From: Daphnia carinata
Taxonomy: Eukaryota > Arthropoda > Branchiopoda > Diplostraca > Daphniidae
Reading direction: 5' to 3'
Length of the DNA stretch: 64,000 nt
Assembly: GCF_022539665.2 (NCBI RefSeq)
Contig: NW_026712501.1
Coordinates: 58,829 to 122,828 of the forward strand
Shown: positions 58,800 through 64,000 of the stretch, in pieces
Numbering within the stretch: position 1 is the first letter of the stretch
Layout: each line of letters starts with the position of its first letter
Notes under the pieces: model-generated
Seen by the model: only the letters and a program-made list of their open reading frames with translations
What the model was told of the DNA's origin: nothing
Databases searched by the model: none
Made by a program: the position numbers and the translations under genes

Positions 58800-59282
58800 A
58801 TGTTTACTCTTCAGTCTGTTCTTGAAAATCTGCGTCGTATTGAATATGCGTTGGTGTGTTTTGTTGAGGAAACTTTTTCCACTGGTAGAAGCCGTTTTAG
58901 TCGTTTGACACAAGCGGATCGAGCCCACTTTTTAGAGATTTTGGGGCGAGCACATCATTCCGGTGCACGTTTAGATTATTCAATCTCCATCAGTGCGCCT
59001 TGGGTGGATGACTTCTATTACAGGTAAGTAGTCTTCTTTACTTGGTTTTTTTAGTTCTACACTAATGTTCTTTTCCTCTTTTTTAGTACATATCCTGGTT
59101 ATGCCGGATATAGAGATTATTTTATGCATTTTCATGCACGTCTGCTGTGGTGGTTTCAGTCCGACCAGGATATTTATCATCCTACCTCTCGCCGCTCTGA
59201 CTTCTACAGAGAAGTCACACAAGCAGAGATGCAAGCCAGGGAAGACGCTCGGCTTGTTCGGCTTGTAATGTTTAACTTGTAA
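58800..59282 (+). CDS. Antisense gene of LTR element A (two exons)
   Basis: Exons 58800-59023 and 59087-59282 with a 63-nt GTAAGT...TTTTAG intron give 139 codons. The product is hydrophilic, with no signal peptide or membrane segment. Exon 1 starts MFTLQSVLENLRRIEYALV, and exon 2 encodes TYPGYAGYRDYF, then LLWWFQSDQDIYH. It aligns end to end with the plus-strand gene at 59,990, and both have a phase-2 intron at the same site. It lies opposite to the retroelement. The last residues (VMFNL) are encoded by the start of LTR-B, so the 3' end is probably cut by that insertion. Function unknown; I recognise no family. Confidence 0.75.
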
Positions 59283-59681
59283 ATGACTTTCAACTCAGCT
59301 TACTAATTACTAAGTGTATTTTCACAAGACTAACAAGACTAATCACAGGTGTAATGTAAGATTCTCTAAAACTCTACTACACTTCAACGCTCTGGACACA
59401 GACACACAATGCACTATAACACACTAAACTCAGACCCCGAGCCCCCTTCTTGTCACAGCTTTTATCAGTTAATATGAGGTCACTCTTGACGTCAATGATC
59501 ACGTGAAGACGAACTGATCGTAGAGGTGAAGAGCTGACAGATACTGGTTTGGCGTGGGAAGGCTCCGTGAGGATGAAGAACTGTTTGATACCAGTTCGCC
59601 GTGGAATCATCCAAGGCTGGAATCTATTAATTAGCTAAGCTAACTAATTGGTGGCGTTCTTCGGTATATGTCCTCATCACA
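59264..59681 (-). repeat. LTR of inner gypsy-type element (B)
   Basis: The right edge is secure: CACA at 59,678-59,681 followed by the complement of a PPT. On the minus strand it starts TGTGATGAGG and contains GATAAAAGC (TATA) and GTGTTATAGTGCATTG. The left edge is uncertain: TGTAATG at 59,264 (418 bp) or 59,350 (332 bp). The first fits best because it interrupts the antisense gene of element A. Confidence 0.75.
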
Positions 59682-59695
59682 TTCCTCCCCTTTTT
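59682..59695 (-). promoter_or_regulatory. Polypurine tract of element B
   Basis: The minus strand reads AAAAAGGGGAGGAA directly before the TG of the LTR. Confidence 0.82.
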
Positions 59696-59989
59696 ACAGA
59701 AGTTGCCTTCGGGGTTACAGGGTTGGAGAATATATTTATGTATACGGAAGTTATAATGAAACAGATAGGTCTACAAAATTTCTAATTCTAATTTATGCAT
59801 TTGCTTCTTTTCTTTCTTCCGTAGGGATTACAATTGCTAAACATTTCTTGTTAGTAAGAGAGTGGAATAGTGGAGGGGATAGGTAAGGGTTATTTTTTTT
59901 TTTTTTTTTTTGATGCGAACCTTATAATTGTTGCTTTTTGTTCCGGTGTGTTTCATTCGTTTCTTGCCCTTCGTCGAGCTCCCTTGTGC

Positions 59990-60518
59990 ATGATGGAGTT
60001 TGATTTTACATGCGTTGTGTCTCATCGTGCTGCCGTTGATACTGCTTTGTGGATTTTCGAAGTTATAGCGTATCACAAGCCTCATTTGCTCTTCCGAAGA
60101 TTTCTTCCCACTGATCGAGAACTGTTCTTCAATTGCTATCGGCCATCGATGAGTGTTGAAAATTGTCCTCCTCTTGACTTCGGGTTCCGACGAGTCAGTT
60201 CCACCGACCGCTATTATGTGTAAGTCGCAAATTGGTTCTTTTCTTAGCATTCCATTTGACTTGTTTTTCTTTTCCAGTCAGTTTCCAGGTTATGCTCGCT
60301 ACCGCGACATTTACCCGATCCGGTTTGCACGATTCCTCTGGTGGCTCGAGTCTGGTGAGGATATCTATCACCGCAACTGTCGTTCATCGCTCTTCTTCAA
60401 TGAACAATTGCAAGAAGAATCCCATCACTCAGTGGCAATGCAGAACGTACACCGTCTTCTCCGTCGGCTTTTGATTGGCACCGATTTTATGCTGGTTAGT
60501 TCCTTGTATTTCCAGTAG
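59990..60518 (+). CDS. Antisense gene of LTR element B (two exons)
   Basis: Exons 59990-60219 and 60278-60518 with a 58-nt GTAAGT...TTCCAG intron give 156 codons. Exon 1 encodes EFDFTCVVSHRAAVDTALWI, then RRFLPTDRELFF; exon 2 encodes QFPGYARYRDIYPIRFARFL, then WWLESGEDIYH. The alignment with the gene of element A is colinear. Shared positions are the AL-x-x-F helix, a conserved T-x-(A)DR block, YY before the intron, PGYA-YRD, WW and DIYH. Residues differ at well over half the sites while the frame and intron are kept, which implies selection. No signal peptide, zinc finger or transmembrane segment is visible. It lies between env and the PPT, on the opposite strand. Confidence 0.78.
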
Positions 60519-60565
60519 AATACACAACTTTAAAGGTTGGTTGTCTATGGACGTTTTTCCTTTTT

Positions 60566-60567
<2 letters not shown>

Positions 60568-60599
<32 letters not shown>
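60568..60599. repeat. T32 homopolymer
   Basis: An uninterrupted run of about 32 T on the plus strand lies between the antisense gene and the env stop. On the minus strand it is a poly(A) tract about 110 nt after the env stop, but it is internal to the element and not a tail. Confidence 0.9.
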
Positions 60600-60602
<3 letters not shown>

Positions 60603-60708
60603 GTTTGGCTAGGTACAGATGATAGGTAGGTTTATTAGTTACATAGACGTTACAAATTTTACGTTTAACATCGCATATAAATTTGTTCTACTTGTCTGGT
60701 TACAAATT

Positions 60709-62730
60709 TCATTTTTGGGGTGCAATGAGGCATCCATCATTCCAACAGAGTCCCTTACCCGGAATGATTTGTGTATCATTATGGATATGTGACAGCATGG
60801 GAATTTCTTGCTCGTGATTGTTAGTGTTATTTTTCTTTTTACACAAATTGAAGATTGTAGCAAATGGTATAAATGCAATGCAGACATATCCAATCAAGAT
60901 TGTTACAGCTATTACACTCACTGCTAGTATTCCATACTTAAATATGGAAACCCAATTGGATATATCCCAGAAATCAACCTGGGCCTTGTTATCTAAGACT
61001 AATCCAGAAAGTGAATTAGTATTAGATAGTTGTACTCTACCAATTAATTCCGTTAAAACATTTAATTGTTCTACGTTATTTGGCTCATACATCGAATGAT
61101 GCTGAGGCAAATAATCGTACGTTTTTAGAGGTAATTCCTCAAATGCTGTAATCAATTTTAGTTTTACCACATGAATTGATGGTTCTTGGAGTTTCCATTC
61201 TCCATTTATCCATGTATAGGTTTTATCGTTGAAATTTACATATTGACCGTTCCAGAAACAATCCTGGAAAGGATGAAGTGACCAACCATCCTTTCCAACA
61301 GTGAAATTGGTTTTCGGGTCTGCCTGAAAAAATGGCTGATAGCCGCACTGTGTTTGTACAGCGGCCATTTTTACAGGTACAATTTCACATTTCTGTAAAA
61401 TTAAACTTTTGCCGTTTCCGGTTATTCTACTACATGTATCTAGATTTAGTGCACGGGCTGCAAGCAGTCCATTTGTTTGTGCTAAAACCATAGCTTGATT
61501 ACGCTGTAGTGAAGTAATTTTGCAATATAATTGACGGACTTCGTTGGCCAATTGTGATTCGTGTTTGATCGCCTGCCCTTCAATGTACTGGCGATTTTCA
61601 ATGTCTAGCAACGTCCTAACGCTATCTGTTAATTGAGTTTTTGTCTCGTTGCCTTTGGTGTTCAAAACTTCACCAGAATCATTTAGTTCAATTAACCTTT
61701 CTTGTCTTCTTTTGTTTCTCTCTTCCCTTCTATTCGAAATGGTAGTCACCTCTTCTATTCTGTCCATTGGAAAAAATGGGGTTGCAAGGGTTCTTTGGAA
61801 AATCCATTCTTGCAACTTTTGTGAGGAATCGCAGGGAAGTGCTCGCACCGTCTTGTCTTCGTAAAATGGAACTAGACAAAATGGATTGTCCTTTAAGGCA
61901 AATTGCCTGTCAATCTCATTGTAGTTCCATAACATTCTATTACTAAATTCACTGTCGCATGACTGCGCCGTCATCGGCGTAACACAAGTGTTGGTTGTGA
62001 GAATTCTTAGTTTCCCATTTACGTAGCCGAAATCCTGCTTAGGGTAACCTTCGATAGAGCTACTTTGGTTACAAAACAGTAACGTGAGGGTCTGTTGTTC
62101 CGATATAGTTAGACAGTAATCCAAATTGGTGGTGGGCTGAATTTTACCGTATAAAGTTGGTGGATTAAACGGTATGTGGTCACTCATTTTGTCGAACTTT
62201 CGTGTGCGATTCCTGTCCCATCTAGTTACTTGTGGCCCTCTTTGTTCTTGTAATTCCCCATCTATTGCCTCATTGGATGATTCTAGAATTTCTAGTAACC
62301 ATATTTGGTTCACGTTACCATTCTCACACGGTGTAACAGTTACAGGATAATCCAGTGTTATGTTTACGGTTAAGCAATTACCTGTGTGAGCTTGAATCAT
62401 ATGGAAAGGAACTAATCCAAATGTCATCGGGTTGGGTTCTAATGACCATACATCCGTCGGGTTATTTAGTTCATCTAAACTACTACCGCATTTCTTGACT
62501 CCCGTGTTGTTTTCTGTAAATTGGTGAATGCAATGCTCGAGATAGCTTTGCATTACCATTCCATTAGCAAGAAATTTGAAAGCTTGACCGTTGGTTATCA
62601 CCTTCTGCGTTTCTTTTTCAATTGACAGGGTGGTGTCGAATGCACAAGTTGGGGTCGAGAATTTTCCACTGCGTGGCATGTACGCCAAACAACGACTAGG
62701 ATCGCTAGCTAACATTAATAATCCTATCAC
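60709..62730 (-). CDS. Envelope-like membrane glycoprotein (second env ORF)
   Basis: 673 codons, unbroken. A short hydrophobic start may be a signal peptide. The ectodomain is Cys-rich with several N-x-S/T sites. A membrane segment lies near residues 598-627, followed by a basic, roughly 45-residue tail, the architecture of a class I-like viral surface protein. A strongly basic stretch around residue 335 could be a furin-type processing site. Q-x-W motifs near residues 141 and 308, each after a Cys, resemble ricin-B (beta-trefoil) lectin repeats, which would suit glycan binding. The ORF starts in the ATGA that ends the upstream ORF. I cannot name the viral family of origin. Role: probably cell entry or spread of the element. 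Confidence 0.8.
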   Translation of the reverse strand: MIGLLMLASDPSRCLAYMPRSGKFSTPTCAFDTTLSIEKETQKVITNGQAFKFLANGMVMQSYLEHCIHQFTENNTGVKKCGSSLDELNNPTDVWSLEPNPMTFGLVPFHMIQAHTGNCLTVNITLDYPVTVTPCENGNVNQIWLLEILESSNEAIDGELQEQRGPQVTRWDRNRTRKFDKMSDHIPFNPPTLYGKIQPTTNLDYCLTISEQQTLTLLFCNQSSSIEGYPKQDFGYVNGKLRILTTNTCVTPMTAQSCDSEFSNRMLWNYNEIDRQFALKDNPFCLVPFYEDKTVRALPCDSSQKLQEWIFQRTLATPFFPMDRIEEVTTISNRREERNKRRQERLIELNDSGEVLNTKGNETKTQLTDSVRTLLDIENRQYIEGQAIKHESQLANEVRQLYCKITSLQRNQAMVLAQTNGLLAARALNLDTCSRITGNGKSLILQKCEIVPVKMAAVQTQCGYQPFFQADPKTNFTVGKDGWSLHPFQDCFWNGQYVNFNDKTYTWINGEWKLQEPSIHVVKLKLITAFEELPLKTYDYLPQHHSMYEPNNVEQLNVLTELIGRVQLSNTNSLSGLVLDNKAQVDFWDISNWVSIFKYGILAVSVIAVTILIGYVCIAFIPFATIFNLCKKKNNTNNHEQEIPMLSHIHNDTQIIPGKGLCWNDGCLIAPQK

Positions 62731-63557
62731 TTCTCTATCATAGCTTCTTTTCTGTCGCTAGGGGTTTCTATAATATCTATGTAGGAATCGGGTAACCCGA
62801 TTACCGGATAGACGGTTATGTTCGTGCAGATTTGCGTTTTGTTAGCAGATATGATAAATTCTAACTGAGCTGCATGATCTTCTATCCTATTTTGTTTCTT
62901 ACTTTTCGTTAAGTTACCTCTACCTTGAAATACCGAATTTATTTCACAGGTGGGCTCTTTTGCATCTGGTGCTTTCCAAACGATCGTTAGTTCATTATGA
63001 TTCGAAAATTCTGCCTTACTAGAATTCGCTATTATACCAAACGGTGACTTTACTGGGCAATCGTGACAATCCTTTGATAACTGAACTATTTGAGTTACAC
63101 AATTCTTAGTTGTGTAGACCTGTGTTGTCATCCAGTGACCTTCTCCCTCAGGCTCCTGGAGGTATTTAAATGTTTTTCCGTCCTTTACCATCGGGCTATT
63201 CACGCATGTATTTGGATACTGTGCCGTGTTCCAGCATTCATTAGCACTAACTTTTAAAATTTGCTTCTTAAAAATAGTGTCATGACTTAAAAGGAAATTA
63301 GTGGATATTTCTTTGGTTGATAACCACTGGGTGCATGCGTACCCTTCCCATGTTATGGGTTCTTTGTTTTTGGTTAGGAATCGGTAATTGATTTTAGTTG
63401 GAATTTCTACTGGTTCAGGGTGTGAACAGTAGTCGGGATCGTCTAAATCTAAAATACCTTTTATTACTGGTTGTGAGCAGTTGCAGGTGTCGATGGTTAT
63501 TGAGTGGGCTATTCCTACAGCTATAATGAAGACGAGAGTTGCGATAACGTTCCTCAT
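62727..63557 (-). CDS. Secreted Cys-rich envelope-like protein (first env ORF)
   Basis: 276 codons, unbroken. Residues 1-18 form a clear signal peptide (hydrophobic core LVFIIAVGIA). The rest is Cys-rich with several N-glycosylation sites and no membrane anchor. It starts only 6 nt after the pol stop and ends in TGA overlapping the next ATG (ATGA, 4 nt). It may pair with the membrane-anchored product of the next ORF, as separate subunits of one surface complex. Alternatively the two ORFs are one env gene split by a frameshift, but both sides have convincing starts. Confidence 0.78.
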   Translation of the reverse strand: MRNVIATLVFIIAVGIAHSITIDTCNCSQPVIKGILDLDDPDYCSHPEPVEIPTKINYRFLTKNKEPITWEGYACTQWLSTKEISTNFLLSHDTIFKKQILKVSANECWNTAQYPNTCVNSPMVKDGKTFKYLQEPEGEGHWMTTQVYTTKNCVTQIVQLSKDCHDCPVKSPFGIIANSSKAEFSNHNELTIVWKAPDAKEPTCEINSVFQGRGNLTKSKKQNRIEDHAAQLEFIISANKTQICTNITVYPVIGLPDSYIDIIETPSDRKEAMIEK

Positions 63558-63563
63558 CTGTAA

Positions 63564-64000
63564 TTACATTTCCGTAATGAGTCTTTGTGGCTGTTTGATT
63601 GCTTGTCTTAGCGATCTTCTAACAGGTATTCCGATATCATCCTGCCTTTTCCGTCTCACTCTAGGTTGCTTAGTTTGTGCTTTACCGCTTTCGGTCGGTA
63701 ACTGTGCTGTTTCTTGCCGATTGCTATCTTCCCCTTCTGTTGCTTGTCTTACAGCGGTTGCTGCTGTCTCTCCTTGACTTTGGATACTCAATTCCCTTTC
63801 CCTACTTTCAATTTCTATCTCACTCTGTGTTTCTCTTTCTTCGCTTTCTGATTCCCTCCTAGGGTTACGTTCATTAACGCTGTTACCTTCTTCCCTTTCT
63901 TTAGCTACGTTTTCCGCGTCTTCCTTGCTTTTCCATTTCTTGAGGCGATTCACATGCACAACCATAGTATGGTTTTCTGTTGTTCTCCTGATTAGGTAAT
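63564..64000 (-). CDS. Integrase C-terminal end (pol), partial
   Basis: The frame is open to the window edge. It reads LIRRTTENHTMVVHVNRLKKW, the gypsy integrase C-terminal pattern around VVHVNRLK. A long Glu/Arg/Ser-rich hydrophilic tail and a basic end (RVRRKRQDDIGIPVRRSLR) follow. Catalytic domains are off the edge. The stop is 6 nt upstream of the first env ATG, so env is probably expressed from a spliced or downstream-initiated RNA. Confidence 0.85.
   Translation of the reverse strand, partial: YLIRRTTENHTMVVHVNRLKKWKSKEDAENVAKEREEGNSVNERNPRRESESEERETQSEIEIESRERELSIQSQGETAATAVRQATEGEDSNRQETAQLPTESGKAQTKQPRVRRKRQDDIGIPVRRSLRQAIKQPQRLITEM

Larger units (their letters stand above)
58288..59263 (-). 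mobile_element. 3' interior of gypsy-type element A
   Basis: Between its PPT and the LTR of element B lies non-coding sequence with a 59-bp tandem repeat and a plus-strand two-exon gene. The rest of element A would lie beyond element B, outside the window. This nested arrangement is an inference from the order PPT-A, antisense gene, LTR-B. Confidence 0.65.
59264..64000 (-). mobile_element. Envelope-bearing gypsy-type element B, 3' part
   Basis: Minus-strand order: end of pol (64,000-63,564), first envelope-like ORF (63,557-62,727), second envelope-like ORF (62,730-60,709), about 1 kb with an antisense gene, PPT (59,695-59,682) and LTR (59,681 downward). The coding frames are long and unbroken, so the copy is young. 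Gag, most of pol and the 5' LTR lie outside the window. The layout is that of an endogenous-retrovirus-like arthropod gypsy element. Confidence 0.88.

Noticed and set aside
60153-60474. Alternative plus-strand frames around the antisense gene of element B
   Set aside because: They overlap the spliced gene out of frame and lack the counterpart in element A.
1-64000. CRISPR arrays, bacterial operons, riboswitches, rRNA
   Set aside because: No regularly spaced repeats with unique spacers, no ribosome-binding-site-led gene strings and no rRNA sequence. The spliced genes and retroelements show a eukaryotic nuclear contig.

Overview
The window looks like a nuclear contig from a crustacean close to Daphnia (inference). 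Evidence: short GT-AG introns of about 60-90 bp, families of RR-1 chitin-binding cuticle genes with an MKL mini-exon 1, tyrosine-rich YYT-repeat secreted genes, many tRNA and tRNA-like copies, and a dense mixture of hAT, DIRS, I-like LINE, BEL/Pao and Ty3/gypsy elements. There are no operons. Most recognisable genes are broken copies, so this is a fast-evolving accessory region; some frameshifts could be assembly errors.

Layout. 1-5.9 kb: a tRNA-Arg-like gene, SINE-like pieces and a frameshifted YYT-repeat gene on the minus strand. 6.0-10.3 kb: a divergent pair of broken RR-1 cuticle genes, one split by a 1.37-kb inverted-repeat transposon with a 9-bp target duplication. 11.3-11.7 kb: a YYT remnant. 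12.9-15.6 kb: a gag-only LTR element with 268-bp LTRs, PBS and PPT. 15.8-19.3 kb: an almost intact 3.5-kb hAT transposon with an 8-bp target duplication. 19.6-23.5 kb: a decayed, partly inverted-duplicated copy of the host gene ZSWIM8. 24-26.3 kb: more YYT pseudogenes. 27.2-32.4 kb: four further cuticle genes, of which only the minus-strand one at 30,273-31,027 is fully open. 34.8-35.9 kb: a HERC2-like N-terminal fragment. 37.1-41.0 kb: a LINE 3' end and a truncated DIRS element.

41.0-57.1 kb: two 2.6-kb arms in inverted orientation, each with tRNA-Cys, a BEL integrase scrap, tRNA-Leu and a 408-bp LTR, enclosing a ~350-bp tandem repeat with tRNA-like boxes, a BEL/Pao element and a second BEL-type gag fragment. 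57.9-64.0 kb: two nested minus-strand gypsy-type LTR elements. The inner one shows a pol end, two overlapping envelope-like ORFs, a PPT and an LTR.

The most interesting signal is at 58.8-60.5 kb. Each of these two elements carries, between its coding region and its 3' PPT/LTR, a small two-exon gene on the opposite strand. The two genes are divergent homologues (139 and 156 aa) with an intron in the same place and phase. This points to a conserved, spliced antisense accessory gene in an envelope-bearing animal LTR retroelement.
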